Assembly: GCA_961205875.1 (NCBI GenBank)
Contig: OY540815.1
Coordinates: forward strand, 19,901,638-19,965,637
Source of the DNA: Sialis fuliginosa
Lineage: Eukaryota; Arthropoda; Insecta; Megaloptera; Sialidae
Length of the DNA: 64,000 nucleotides
Direction: 5' to 3'
The notes below the pieces were generated by a model. It saw nothing but the letters and a program-made list of their open reading frames with translations. It did no database searches and was not told the DNA's origin. Position 1 is the first letter of the stretch. Each line of letters starts with the position of its first letter. The translations under genes and the position numbers were made by a program. Positions 1 to 12,699 of this stretch are shown here, piece by piece.

Positions 1-207
1 CTTTATCCAATACTGGAGAAAAAATATAAACAAAATAAATGGTTATAATTTAAAAAAAAAAACTATATTTGCGAAATTTGGTAATTAAATTGATTTAATA
101 AAGAGTTAGTAACATGAGTTCATGATAATTACCAAAATGAAGCCCGCCGATAACAAAAACAGTAAACCTTGCTCTTATAGCGGCCATAACTGGTGCCAGT
201 ACCTTAT
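1..207 (+). mobile_element. MITE family A, copy 1 (cut by window start)
   Basis: The right part of a non-autonomous DNA element. It shares, in the same order as the copies near 7.7, 11.0 and 61.8 kb, a 'tactggagaaaa' segment, an 'aactatatttgc' segment, 'aacagtaaaccttgctctta' and the terminal 'gcggccataactggtgccag' followed by TACCTTAT. The left end lies outside the window. No coding capacity. The terminal motif is the reverse complement of the left end of the copy at 10,965, so this is a terminal inverted repeat element. Confidence 0.75.
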
Positions 208-1404
208 ACTTTTTTGATACGCGTAAAAAGATACATTTGTGATTTGTTTCAGTTATTTTTATTGGAAAAAAATTATTAGACGTTTGTTTGATTAATTAGA
301 TACATCTGCCAATCAAATATTGTTTTTTTTATAATAATTTTCTCATCAACCAAACCGCAAAAGTTTTTTTGCAAAAATTATTTTTATTAAATTATAATTT
401 AAATAAAATTTTAATAGCCGCGAGCTATTTTCTATAATGTTATAAAAATTATTAAACTTTATTGACTGGTTATAATTTATAACAGGGTTTTTATGATGTT
501 ATATAATAGATTATCAAAAAAAATGAGCGCGTAAAAAAACGGTTGAGCACGCACATGATAAGGTTCCGTAACCATTCTCACTAACATTGTCTTCAACTGA
601 AATTCTTTACTTTATATGTGTTATTAATTATTTCATGTTGACGAAAGATGTTACTCGTATCTCCATAAAAAAGGATGTACATATTTGTGTGCCGATTTAA
701 ATATAATAACAGAATTATTTCTGAATTTTTTTGCTATTGTAATTTTCATTGAAAATCCTAATTAAAAACTTTATTCTCGATTTTTTCAAATAAATTACAT
801 CGATTTTTAAAATATTTATAAAAAATTTTCAGTTATGTATTTTCCCGAGGATCAATTCGAATCAAACAAATTTTATATTTTCGCACAGATAAATAATCAG
901 ATGAACTTCCCGATGCGGCATTGCTTGATGAATTAACTTCAGTTTTCAATTTCAATGTGTTGACCTTTATCAATTTCATTAATTTAAAAACATATATCCA
1001 AAGCTTCACCTGTGAACTTTAAGGTATCATTTTCGAATTGAATACATTATCTTTGGTCTTATTTTCGAGTTCTGTTTAATAAAGTAATATACATAAGTAA
1101 TAAACATACGAAATTTCGTCATTCTTACTTTTTGATGATAGACTAAATCAGGGATCGGAAACTTTTTTGTCTATATTGGCACAATACGAGATTTTAAAAT
1201 CACCAAAATTACTTTCGATTCAAATGTAAAATGTAATGTAAATGCCCAACCAGGGGCGTCTGGAACCCACGGGTACCGGGTTGTCGACCCCTGGACTAAA
1301 TATTTAAAATTAAAATACATTGAAAAAACGATATGCATTCAAGGCTGTAAATAATAATGTCAAAATGAATATTATATATTATAACATATAATATTAATAT
1401 AATG
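208..1404. other. Non-coding, AT-rich
   Basis: No open frame of note. Around 1,250-1,310 there is a GC-richer piece (gggcgtctggaaccc ... ttgtcgacccctgg) resembling the 'aggggtcggcaac' end of hAT-type elements, but I could not find the opposite end. Nothing else recognised. Confidence 0.5.
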
Positions 1405-1656
1405 TAACTTTACTGTCCAATGTCAAAATTTATTGAAGAAAAAAGTATACGAAAGCTTTCGATTCACAGAACCATCGTTAGGCTTTTAAAAAAGAAGAAG
1501 ATTTGAGGAAGATATGGTAATATATAATATTGTTAGGATTTACGACATCTTTCTCAAATGTTTTTCTTTTTTGAAAGCCTGACGATGATTATATGAATCG
1601 AAAGCTTAGGTACGTATACTGCTTTTTCAATAAATTTTGACATTTAAATAAAGTTA
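1405..1656. repeat. Foldback element, arms about 105 bp
   Basis: Left arm (1,405-1,510) contains taacttta, tgtcaaaatttattga, gtatacgaaagctttcgatt and aggcttttaaaaaagaa. The right arm (about 1,545-1,656) contains the reverse complements of all of these in mirrored order. The short centre is AT-rich. This is the structure of a foldback/MITE-type element; no ORF. A single copy is seen in the window. Confidence 0.7.
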
Positions 1657-4600
1657 TTTTTATTAAAAGCTTCCCAGAAAAAGAACAAATATTATTTTTT
1701 CTAAACACACATCCAAATTGGTTAAAGGGCTTTCATGTTGGAATATGTAGTTACTTATAAAAACTTTAATTCATATGTATATAGATAGATTCTTGAAAAA
1801 TCACATCCAAAATTTGAATAAATAAAGCAATTTTACGTACATCGATAATATTCAAAAAGAATTATGCTACAGACAGATTTCTTTTCATCTCTAATGTACA
1901 AAGTTGAAAAGAATTCCTTTTTATTAAGAAAAAGTAGCCAATTTAAAATAATATTCTTTTAGATATGAAAATAAAAAAATAGACAGTAGAATGATGTATT
2001 CGTTCATATATGTAATTTTTAATATGATATCTTAGATCATAACATGATAACTGGAATTCACAAAAAAACACGAGAAGAATTCCGGCCTGAACCGGATTTT
2101 TTTTTTTCAAAAATTATATTATGATTATTTATATCTCAGCTTGGCGCGATTCTACAAACTCAAACTATTTTTTGAAAGACAGCTTACACCATTAACTTGA
2201 AGAATATCAAGTGACCTAATACTGTCGCGACCCCTTTCCTCTATTGTAAACAAATTAAATTTGGTAAATGAACAAATATGTTGAATAATTAAGACCAATT
2301 TATTAATGTTATTACAACCATATTTATGCCGAACAAAATGTAAAAAACTGCATTTGTGTTATAAAATTATTGTTCCATTAAATTTTTGTTGTTATATCAT
2401 AAGTATTATATTTGTTAGATTTTTTAAACAAAAATAACTTAGTTCGCAGTAATTTTAAGGAAAATAATCAAATGAAGAAGACTACCAAGTAAAAAAGAAA
2501 AAGAAACGAATATATCGATAAAGAAAATAACTATTTTTGTTATTGTAATGAAAAACAACAAAATCCTTCTGTTGAAAGCTGGGTTTAATATAAATACGAA
2601 GGAGTTACATTATAAATTACGTGCAAAAGTTTTAATGATATTAAACATCATATATTTATAGAATTGATTTTCATACCATATTTATATTTAAGTAGCTTGT
2701 ACATAAATTCCTACTTGATTATTTATAACACTCTTGAAAATGATTTTTATGAAGCAGAGAGAAATATTTAAAGGAAACAACACTTTAAACAGCATATTTT
2801 ATGTCTACAAAAAATCATGTGCAAAATAAATAAACGTTTATATATGTAGCTGACGAAAAAGGTGTTCCAGCTTTGAAATATTTATAAGAAAAGTATAACT
2901 TAGACGTTATCGTACAAAACAACATAAATTTCACTTTAACCGGAAAAGTGGAAAAGCTCCGAACACTCTTAAAATAAAAATTTTACAATACCAAAAGTAT
3001 TTTCAATTTCAAATTTTATGACTTTATTATTTTGCTACATAACTCTTTATAGAAACACGTGTACAGAAAGAAAAAGAAAGATGAAAGAACAAAAAGGTTA
3101 CGAGCAATGACATTTTCTAATTTATTTATTTTTCTGTTTTGTGATCAACGAAATTTATAGTTTTTTTATCGGAGAGCTTGCTTTTTGTACCGCATGAAAA
3201 ATACATCAGTTATTTCTGAATAAATGTTCTGTTCGAAATATGTTGTTAAACGATTTATTACCACAAACAATAACATTGAACATGGGCATACTTTTGACAT
3301 TTTCTACCTAAAAAATAGTGAACCCGATTTAAAATTTAATTGTATTTAAAGTACATATGAATGTACTTTACCTACCCACATGAAAAATAAAAACAGACCA
3401 ATTATAATCCTTTTTGGTTTTTAAATGTCAGTTACATTTATGTTCATATTATTTAATAATTTTCACATCTGTTTTATAAATTCAGTTTAAGTATCACAAG
3501 AACTATAAAATAAAATAATAATAGCCATGTTATTATAAATAAGTAAATGTAGAAGAGATGAAATTTTTTTTAACAATGTAAGTTTATTTTTATTCTTTGC
3601 GTGGGTAAAAAACTCGCAACTTTTTCATCCATAATTAATTAAAATATTTTCACTGTTGTTTGGGGTATTTAAATTACTTTATAAAAGTACAATTTTGTAT
3701 TTATTTTGTTTATTTATTTTAAATATTAGTTTAAAAATGACCATTTATATATTCTAAAAATAAAAATAAAAAATTTACACACGCTCCAGATAGTTGCCCA
3801 ATCTGCTCTTTTAGAAATTTGATGATGCTTTACGCTAACAATAAGCCCAGTACATCAGCAGTAAAAAGGTAATTAAAAACGCCCCCTCCTTAAAAAAAAA
3901 TTTTTCAGCAGAATTTCGAAATGTTTAAACTTCTATGTGAGTATATTAAGGCATAATTTAAAACTCAAAGCCCATAAAACAACAATTTTTATCTCTACGT
4001 CATGGGTTTATTATTAGTTTAATGTTAGGTCAAGAAATGAAACTTAACCTCAAAAATGATTGACTTTTATTTTAGACAAATATCAATTTCTCATGCAAGA
4101 TTATTTGGTACATACCTTATTTAAGAATATAATATAAAGTAAAGAGGTCTTCACAGAAATAAATTGGAGAATTTGGAGATATAGCGGTTGTGTTTCGCAG
4201 AGATTTAGCCACTTATTTCTCATTGTTTTTTTGTTTGGAACATAAACAAATTATTTTCTAGAAGTTTTTATTGATGTGTTTTTACACTGAGGGACCGCAC
4301 ACCACTTATACACTTTAGAATTAATTTTTAACACATAAAATAATTAAACTATTGTATAACTTTGAATGTTTGATTATTGTTGACAAGGAGTGTTTGCATA
4401 GACGTGTGACGTCACAAATGCGCCATGACACCTGGAAGCGTTTTGGCGTCAAATTCAAAATTAGTTTTAAAAGGGTCAATATTTGCGATTAAACCTTTAT
4501 TTTCTGCAGAAATAAGTATTCATATGGAAATAGGAGACACGTAAGATCATTATAAAATAGTTTTTTTTTATAAGGCATCATGCCTATTGTAAAATTCTTC

Positions 4601-5339
4601 AGATTTTCAGATTTTTGCTAAATACCGGTCTAAATAAGTACTATACAAAAAAAAAGTTTTAAACAAAAGTTGTTGATTATAAAATTCTCTACAATCTCCA
4701 TTTCGAAAAAAATATAAATCATTTGTTTATCTGCTACACTGAAAAAATACGTCATCTGGGGTGCCCAAGCTGATTGGTTAAAAGCACACTCAACAGAACA
4801 CTTCGTATATATGTAAAGTGTTGCTATTCTGGGTTAAAAACCACTGGTGTTTGTTAACGTAGCAATGTCAAGATATTTTGCGTTGTATCTTACATATTTC
4901 TTTACAAAAGGGTATTTTTCGATATAACATATCCTAACGATTTTTTGTACAGAATAGATCACATAAACTACTTCTTTTTATATTTTGTATCGTAAGCTAT
5001 AAATATCAAACAAATTTCTCTTTATGGCTATTTCGATATTAGAGAGGGTCGAATATCCGTTTTTTAAAGAGGGTTTTAACAACCAAAAAAATAAGGTAAG
5101 AGAAGGTGGTATTAAAAGTAACAATATTTACAAAAAAGTCTGTAAAGTATATTCCAATTTACCAAACAAAATATTTGAATTAACCCTTGTGTTAATAGAT
5201 AGGTACTCGTGTACGTAATTCTTTTATTTATTTTATAGGCATCCTGGAATTCCAAGATCCATTTATTGTAATGCTATTTTTTGAAAAAAAAGTTAAACAA
5301 GTATTTGGAAGTTACAGATTTTTGGGTCTAGATTTAAAC
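1657..5339. other. Non-coding, AT-rich
   Basis: Low-complexity A/T-rich sequence. The longest open frame (64 codons at 5,024-5,218) has no recognisable composition, splice context or homology that I can name. A GC-richer patch at 4,385-4,450 (gtgacgtcacaaatgcgccatgacacc) could be a repeat remnant. No gene supported. Confidence 0.5.
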
Positions 5340-5625
5340 GATATTGGTTAATGGATAAGGTACCCTTGTATACCTTCATTCTCTCATTTATGTACCTATT
5401 AAGATGAAATTTGGTATACGGACGTAGATTGATGACTCAGAAACAAAAATTATGAAATTACAAAAAATACATTTTTTGAACCCACTTCCCATAGACTGAA
5501 AAGTGTACTAAAAAAATGTTTTTCACTTACCCCATAGATATCTTAAAATGCAACAAAAAATGTTCTAACAACTTTTGATTTTAACTCTTCAGTCACGAGA
5601 AAAGAAAATAAATATAATTAAGAAA
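5340..5625 (+). repeat. Dispersed repeat family B, copy 1
   Basis: Contains 'cattctctcatttatgtacc', 'tattaagatgaaatttgg', a 'gaacccacttcccatagact' segment, 'gaaaagtgtact' and 'gattttaactcttcagtcac'. The same blocks recur in this order at 51,800-52,330 (second half) and partly at 27,690-27,900 (first half) and, inverted, at 45,940-46,080. No ORF; an ancient non-LTR or other element remnant is likely, class not determined. Confidence 0.6.
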
Positions 5626-7725
5626 TTTACCTATTTTGTATAAAAGTATTAATAAAAATTATGTTTATTAAAAAAATATTTTTTGACACGATCAAAAATA
5701 AATTTTGATTTTAGAATAAGTATCAATAAAAATTATGTTGAATTATTTAAAAATCAGAAAGATCCTATGAGCCTCTTTTACTTCATGTATAAATAAAAAA
5801 ATATAACAATATGTTACCCCAATGCCATTACTTTTAAGAATGTTACATTAAGAGAAGAATTGTCACATTTACTCCCACTTTTATGACGTACCACAATAGA
5901 ATATGCTGAGAAAAAACTCACAAAAGTAATAACAAAAATGTAATTGTCAAAAAATAATGCTTCTTGTTAGTTCACTCGAGTTTATGCATAATGTTTTATT
6001 TCTGTAACGACATCATGTGGAAATTTTTAGTACTGCCATTTTTCATCAATTATGTATAACAATTTTATAAGAATCAATATACAATAATTTTAACTAGTTC
6101 TTTTTTTATTGTCGCCAATCAATAACATTTTTGCATTTGTTTCATATTTTATGCTCTCTTGTATATACTTAAATAATTTTTCTAATGAATGTGTCAGTAT
6201 AATTTATTATAGGTATGTGCAGTTTCACGCTGGTATTTTTATGCGTTAATTTTTCCAAAAATACTAAAAATTTTTTTTTTAAAACATAAAATTATATTTG
6301 GCAGGATAAAACTACAGTAAGTCGTCTTTAAGATGGGGAAAAAAATCAAGAATCGATGGTGATATATTATGGAAAATGGCCTTTGAAGATTGACTTTGGA
6401 AATTTTTTTAAAAACTATAAATCTTTTTATTAAGTATCAAAAATATTATTTAAAAATTATCTATGATACATACATAGCGAAAATAAAAACCTGTTTTATC
6501 GACTATATCATAACAGAAATCTGTATTATCTATTTGTATTATTTACCTAACCTAACTTCATGGTGTTGTTTTCACTAACCTAAATTCCACGCGAACGAAA
6601 TCACGGGTAACAGCTAGTAACATCATATTTTATTACATATTAAATAAAAATCAGTAAATAGCATCATCACAAACAAACAAAATAACTCCCATGTATGTTG
6701 AAGAATGTATTTATTATTTGTTCGATACAAAACACAACAATGTCTAGGATAATTAAATGCGGCGGGGCAATCGCCGCGTTGAATCTTTAATTTGATACAT
6801 TTGTCATTCTGTTGAATTTAATTATTATCATTGTTGGTAATTTATTTTGATTTTGAGAGAATCGAGGCTATTTACTGAAATGCGGGTATTACCTCCAGTT
6901 CTTTTGCTGGAAAATAAAACGATTACTTTTATTGTATTAATGCATTTAAAATTGTATATATTTCAGATTGTGATTATTGATTTTTTAATTGTTTACTTTA
7001 GATATGAATTTTCCAGAAAATGTAAGCTATGAATTTTACCCGGAAAAAAACATAAAAAATCATATTATATGAAATATTTATTAAATGAGTTTCAATATAT
7101 TTAAAATTATTTACTTTTATAATAATCAAATGGGAGGAGCCTATTTTGTGATAAGCGAATTTCAGTGAAAACTGGTCGATCACTTCTGCATGCGACTTTA
7201 TAAGTACATTGCCAAAAATGAGAACAAAAATGTACTTAAGTACTTAAAAAAAATACTTTAAATACAGAGGGTTAAGTATCTACAAGTACATGTGTTTGGT
7301 AAAATACTTAAGTACTGGTACAATTACATTCATTACAAAAATAATGAAGTACTATATATAATAATTGGCCGCCAGAAAAAAAAACAACTATTAATTTTGT
7401 GTTTTATTTATAATAAATACGAAGTCTTTTATAAAAGGTACTTTTATCTATGAGAGATAGAAAAAGGAATCCTTTCAGTAATTCGAATCTTTTGAATTAG
7501 TACTTGTATTTCATGAATTGTAGATAAAATTTCTCCAATTTGAATAATAGAAAAAACGACTTTTGTATTCAACAGAAAATCAGCTTTATAATGATGTGTA
7601 AAAAATGACAGTTAATTATGCTGTTTGCTCTGTTAAACGCAACAAAAACTATTCTAATCTATCTTCAAAGGCAGGGTAAAAACCCATAAATATTAAGTCG
7701 TTTTCAAAGTGCTTGATTCTTCAAA
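5626..7725. other. Non-coding with scattered repeat remnants
   Basis: Around 6,580-6,620 'ccacgcgaacgaaatcacgg' followed by 'gtaacagctagta' is a common arthropod repeat tail. At 7,215-7,320 'agtacttaagtacttaaa' and 'aaatacttaagtactgg' suggest the edge of a hAT-like element. Short open frames at 6,390-7,183 on both strands are composition artefacts. No gene supported. Confidence 0.45.
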
Positions 7726-8008
7726 ACCTGTATACCAGTCTTGATATGACCCCAGTAATGGCTATTTTTAAATTAAATGTACTGAATTAGAAATATTAGA
7801 TGATATCTGATTACCTACTACTGGAGAAAAATCATAATCAAAATAAAAAAAAACTATATTTGCAGACTTTGGTAATTGAATTGATTAAATAAAGAGTTTC
7901 TTGTTTTATTAGTAACATAAGTTCATGAGAATTGCAAAAAAAGCCCGACAATGACAAAAACAGTAAACCTTACTCTTAAAGCGGCCATAACTGGTACCAG
8001 TACCTTAT
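7726..8008 (+). mobile_element. MITE family A, copy 2 (internally deleted)
   Basis: Begins with a degraded end (ataccagtcttgatatgacc) and ends with 'gcggccataactggtaccag' plus TACCTTAT. Relative to the 515-bp copy at 10,965, about 230 bp of the middle is absent, with the junction between 'atatctgattacctactact' and 'ggagaaaaatca'. Non-coding. Confidence 0.75.
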
Positions 8009-9647
8009 ATTGTTGTTGAACTTATTGTTAGCAAATGCATCACGTGCAAACTAAATTCTTTCAATATTCTATTTGTATGTTTAACTTAAACAACATCATA
8101 AATTATAAACATGATGGATACGAGCTTGAAGCAAAAAGCAAATATGATATTTTATATTAATCTTATTTTACCGTTTTGATCTTTATTGAAGCAACGTTAC
8201 TTATGGTTATTATTGTTGATAAATGGCATTTTAAATTTCTAGATTGTGGATATTCGTATTTTTATTTTAACATACATATTTCATCGTACCGTATTTTCCA
8301 GCAACGTTACTTTTTATGACGATAAGTTGAAAAAGCTCTATTCAGTTTTATAATAAAGGTTTTTTTATAAACTTTAATTATTATTACAATATATAAAAAA
8401 AAAACATCATCAGTATCAACAACGTTTTTTTATTTGTTTTTGTTTGTATATTATATTAAACTAAATACAAAATTTCATATTTAACGAAACAAGTTACTAA
8501 ATCACCTACAGCATTTGCACGCTAGATGTCTACACCAAACAAGTAAAATCTTTACACGTACAAATGACACACATCTATTTTTTTATCTAATAATTTTTTC
8601 GGGTTTCAAAATAGTATACGTCCTTCCTCAGGATGCAAGATAACTCCTTGCCAAATTTTATCAAGATCGGTTCAGCGATATAGCCGTGAAAGCTAACAAA
8701 AAGAAAGAGAGAGAGAGAAGCAGAGATACTTTCACATTAGTATGGTTAATACATTTCTATTACAACAATATTCTATTTAATTTTTAATGCTAAATATTGT
8801 ATCTTTCGTATTATAGATATACCTATATACTTACATAAAATAAATTAATTATAAAGTAGGCAATCTTGATCAAATTCAAAATTGAGATTTCAACGAAATA
8901 AGACGTTTTGAAGGTCCCCCGTAGGTACGACCATTATCTCAATAGCTTCTGCATGTATGTACCTATGTGAATGCTCTAGAGCCAAACGGTGAAACTTACA
9001 AATATGAAAATTAAATTTGTACGCTTCCTATATGTGGAGATAATCACTAAACCGGAAACAGATTAACTCTTGTCAATTTTTGAAAAAGTTATAGAGAATA
9101 TTACTATCAATAATTTTTAATCTATAAATTGTTCCTAATTTTTTTTAAAGATATAGGTAATATTTAAAAAAAATTATTGTTAAATACACAATTCGAAAAA
9201 TTGTCCTTTATAGTTGTAGTTTGGTGAATTTTGAAAAATTAATTTTGACTCTTATGCAATTATTTCGTTGACATGTACATATATTAGAATAAATATAAGA
9301 GATAACAACACGAGTGAAGTATTTTTGCTCAGAGTTTAAATTAAAATTACTATCTACAATGGCCACTTGAATTGTCAATTAAAACGTAACATTTTCAATT
9401 TGCATATCGACCATATTATCGGTTCGTGATGTTTACATCATGGACTAATTAGATGCGTAATTAATATGCATGTACGTACGATATATACATATATATTCTC
9501 TCAACGGCGCAAAACAACTTCGCATGTGTACGAGACATAACGCTGTAAGCAATTAAATTATGGAAAAGAAACTCCTCATCTATGCTTGGGGTTCGTTCTA
9601 GAGCTGAGCGCCCACGTCGTGACCCGAAACTCACGACTGTTTTATTA
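8009..9647. other. Non-coding; one arthropod repeat tail
   Basis: 8,595-8,750 holds 'gtatacgtccttcctcagga', 'ttatcaagatcggttcagcg' and a GA-rich run (aaagagagagagagaag) before 'agtatgg', the typical degenerate tail of an arthropod interspersed repeat. The rest is AT-rich with no supported gene. Confidence 0.45.
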
Positions 9648-9955
9648 TGAGAGATATTAAAAAAATGTAATAATAAAAATTACTCCACTCAATTAGGTCT
9701 ATCATTTGGCACCCCTAACAAATCATTTAAAAAAATTTATAAATAAAAAAATATTATGTATAATTTTAATTGCTGTCTTAAATAGTTCTAAATGATACAT
9801 TAACACTTTATAGGTGTCCTAAAAGTCACTTCCAACTTGTTTAAGAAGATTTTATTTTAAATTTTTAAATATTGAAATTTGTTAATAACTTTTTTTAATT
9901 GTATAAACAATTGATTTGTTTGGGGTGATAAATAATAGATTTAAATGAAATTTTG
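9648..9955 (+). mobile_element. MITE family C, copy 1 (right end decayed)
   Basis: A direct repeat of 26,842-27,140. Shared blocks in order: gagagatattaaaaaaa, aaaaattactccactca, ttatgtataattttaattg, 'tttataggtgtcctaaaagt', 'attgaaatttgttaataact', 'acaattgatttgtt' and ggggtg. The other copy has matching inverted ends; here the right end (aaatgaaattttggt) is degraded. Confidence 0.65.
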
Positions 9956-10964
9956 GTTAATGCAAGGTATCAATAGGACACTGCGCTTTTTCTACGTAAA
10001 ATAGGTCCTGATCGATTTTCATTAAATTTCGTAGAAAATTAAGTTGATCAACCATACAAAAAAGTTCACTTTTTCGATATATTAGGGAGTAGAAAGAGAA
10101 GAAATGTGTTTTGGAAATACGAGAATACTGTGAGACAAACACATCCCCTCTCTTTCTATTCTTTAGTAGATCGCATAGTTCATTACTTATCTGTTTTACT
10201 GTCAGGTACTTATGTAAAGTAACTTTCTTGTTTTGTAGTTGATCTACTTAATAATTATCGTTTACGATATTTATAAGAAAATCGATCGGGAACTATTTTA
10301 TGTAGAAAAATTGCGGTGTTTTTTAAGTAAAAATAATGATAGAAAGCGGTCGTCAGACGTTCCTTTGATGTTTTTTTGTATGTCTGCGACATAGGTTAAA
10401 CATTTCTAACGAATGCAGTATGATAAATGTAAAAAATAGAATAAATATTGTATTGTAGTTGAATTTATATCCATAAAGAATATATTCTCAGTTCAATAAC
10501 CAGTGCTTCTCAATCGGTGAATTACATTTTATTAATGCATTTTTTCGCATCTTTTTTATGCCCGGTATTATATAGAATTTATTCGAAAGCGATGCTTATT
10601 AGCTTCTTGCTAACGATAGGTTCAAGGTATAAAACATAAATGGCAATAAATCACAGTAGTGAACGAAATCGTATATATGATGACCTTGATGCATGCGTGT
10701 TTAATAAAAATCTCATAAAATATATAACATTTACATTATTATACATTTATTACCACTGCTTTAGAATCCTGTGCGAATTCAAAACGATTTGACACCTCGC
10801 AGATAGTGTTAGACAAAAGTTAATTAGCTTTTCTTTTTTATAATACCGGGAATTAGTCCTCTTTATCGAAAAAAAATTGTTATCTAATATTGATTTACAT
10901 TTATTTAATACAGAATGTCAACATAATTTGATAGAAATCAATAAATACACATACAATGGAAAAA
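9956..10964. other. Non-coding, AT-rich
   Basis: An open frame of 61 codons on the minus strand (9,957-10,142) has no supporting context. No repeat partner was found in the window and nothing recognisable otherwise. Confidence 0.4.
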
Positions 10965-11483
10965 TAAGGTACTGGCTCCAGTCTTGGATATGACCCCAGT
11001 AATGACTATTTTTGAATTGGAAATATTTGTTGATATCTGATTACTACCATTTCTGAATATTAATCTATATACATTTAACTGTTTTACAGCGTGATTTGAT
11101 GCCAATCGGCCAATAGGTGTCAAAATGGTGGACATTTAAACAAATTATTAGTATAATTTATTTATTAATTATTATATTATCATAGCAACTGCTTTACATT
11201 GTTTCAAATCTGACGATTCTTTCATTTATATCTTTTGTGTCGTAGTACTTATTATTTTGTAATTATAAGCAAGTGTCCATCACTGCATGCTCATTACTGG
11301 TTTTACTTTATCCATTACTGGAGAAAATACATAAATAAAATAAAAGGCTATAATTTAAAAAAAACAACTATATTTGCAGACTTAAATAAATAAAGAGTTA
11401 CTTGTTTTATTAGTAACATGAGTTCATGAGAATTACAAAAAAACCTTGCTCTTATAGCGGCCATAACTGGTGCCAGTACCTTA
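10965..11483 (+). mobile_element. MITE family A, copy 3 (most complete, about 515 bp)
   Basis: Left end TAAGGTACTGGCTCCAGT and right end ACTGGTGCCAGTACCTTA are inverted repeats with one mismatch. Both are bordered by TA (10,965-10,966 and 11,482-11,483), which fits a TA target duplication of the Tc1/mariner type. However, the next base outward is also conserved between copies, so the exact end is not certain. No transposase. The interior matches the reverse complement of 61,768-62,215 over nearly its whole length. Confidence 0.8.
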
Positions 11484-11526
11484 TATGTATAGATAAAATC
11501 CTAAAATCAAGTATAATACAACTTAC

Positions 11527-11548
11527 CCGTTACGTTGAGCAGTGACAT
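11527..11548 (-). CDS. Candidate first coding exon (7 codons plus 1 base)
   Basis: On the minus strand an ATG is followed by codons for M-S-L-L-N-V-T plus one base, and then a near-consensus donor GTAAGT (11,526-11,521). NVT is an N-glycosylation sequon, which would suit a secreted or membrane N terminus. Immediately upstream is a strikingly C-rich stretch (11,555-11,575) ending in CAG just before CG-ATG. It could be GC-rich 5' UTR or the polypyrimidine tract of an acceptor, which would make this a 24-base micro-exon. The gene would run leftward; no following exon was recognised in 1-11,520. Confidence 0.3.
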
Positions 11549-11645
11549 CGCTGCGGGGGGCGGGAGGGGGCGGCAAAGCGTCCGTATGACCCCACACCCC
11601 CTGCACTGCACCGGTGCAGCGTCAGTGCACTTATCACTTCTTTAC
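11549..11645 (-). promoter_or_regulatory. GC-rich island, possible 5' UTR
   Basis: A 100-bp island of high G+C in very AT-rich surroundings (gcggggggcgggagggggcg, then a small palindrome tgcactgcaccggtgcag near 11,606). It lies directly upstream of the candidate start on the minus strand. No TATA box at a convincing distance was seen. A GC-rich repeat fragment is the alternative. Confidence 0.3.
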
Positions 11646-11739
11646 TTCACAGTCTTCCATGGCTAACAAACACAACGCTCTTATTTCATATCTTGCCAGT
11701 ACCTACTTGATATCTCAAGTGCTCACGTTACACGTACGA

Positions 11740-12560
11740 ACTGTCAAATGTAAAATTAGTTAAATGTGTGTATGTATGTGCATGTGTTCTTGTCTGTATG
11801 TAATGTATGCTATATGTATTTCAAAACTAGGTCAGCAGTCTCCAACAACGATATCCGAATCGTGGATTGAGGTGATTTTTGAACTGATCCCGATTTTAAA
11901 ACATTTTTGCTTCCTCGCAATATCGAAGATACGAGAGCTTTGTGATCGTTTCAGATTGAGACAAAAAAATGTTCTTCGATTTCAAAATTTTCCGTTTCAC
12001 GTCAAGACTAACACTTTTCGTTCCGTGTCTGTCTGTCCGTCCGTCCGTCTGTCTGTACCCTGAATCCTTGTCACACGCATAACTCATGAACCACTGAACC
12101 GATATTGTTGAAACTTGGTCGGATGGTTGGGTCTGTCTTAAGGAAGGTCCCATTTTAAAATCATCAAAATCGTGTGTAAGATATCTCAAGAACGACACAT
12201 GTTACGTGAAAATTTTATAGAATATTTTTTGTAGAGTATTAAATTTCCTATAATATGGGTCTACAACGTTTGTTGTAAAATATTCCCTTACAAATATTTA
12301 TCTCAATTTATTTTAAAAATTCGTGTTTTGTTTTTCTAAATTGATATTTGCTTGGCTATATTAAATGTCATTTTGACGTTTGTATAAGTTTAGATTTACA
12401 TTGAAATTGTCAAAAAATAAAAAAATATACGAAAGAATAGTCAGGTGCGTCTTAAGAAAATTTTCGAACTAAGATTTTTTAGTAAAATTTGTATAAAAAT
12501 TAAATGGTTAACCAATGCCAGGCAATTTATCTTAACACTATCGGTTTTGGTGAATTTAGC
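11740..12560 (+). repeat. Family D repeat with (CTGT/CCGT)n tract, copy 1
   Basis: Contains a short CTGT/CCGT tandem at about 12,020-12,058, then 'gaatccttgtcacacgcata', 'actcatgaaccactgaaccg', atattg, 'aaatcatcaaaatcgtgtgt' and 'aacgacacatgttacgtgaa'. Open frames of 99-100 codons on both strands cross it; the same frames recur at other copies, so they are repeat-derived. At least three further copies lie between 12.6 and 17.2 kb. Confidence 0.7.
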
Positions 12561-12699
12561 ACGAGGAAACACTGTACATTTACTTGGCAGATGTTTTTTT
12601 ATATTCTTATTTAAATGATCAATGTCTTCATGTTAACATTACTGTTTTTATTTTTTATGTTACTTTCTTCCCATACCCTTTGCAATTATTTATGAAAAT

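Noticed and set aside
11606-11625. GPCR first exon at 11.5 kb belonging to the 40-48 kb receptor
   Set aside because: It encodes a plausible extracellular N terminus in phase 1, but on the minus strand it lies downstream of the receptor's last exon and so cannot be its first exon.
11764-12198. Overlapping 99- and 100-codon frames on both strands
   Set aside because: They run through the (CTGT)n repeat, and the same peptide pattern (FRSVSV..SV) recurs at the 17.1-kb copy, so they are repeat artefacts.
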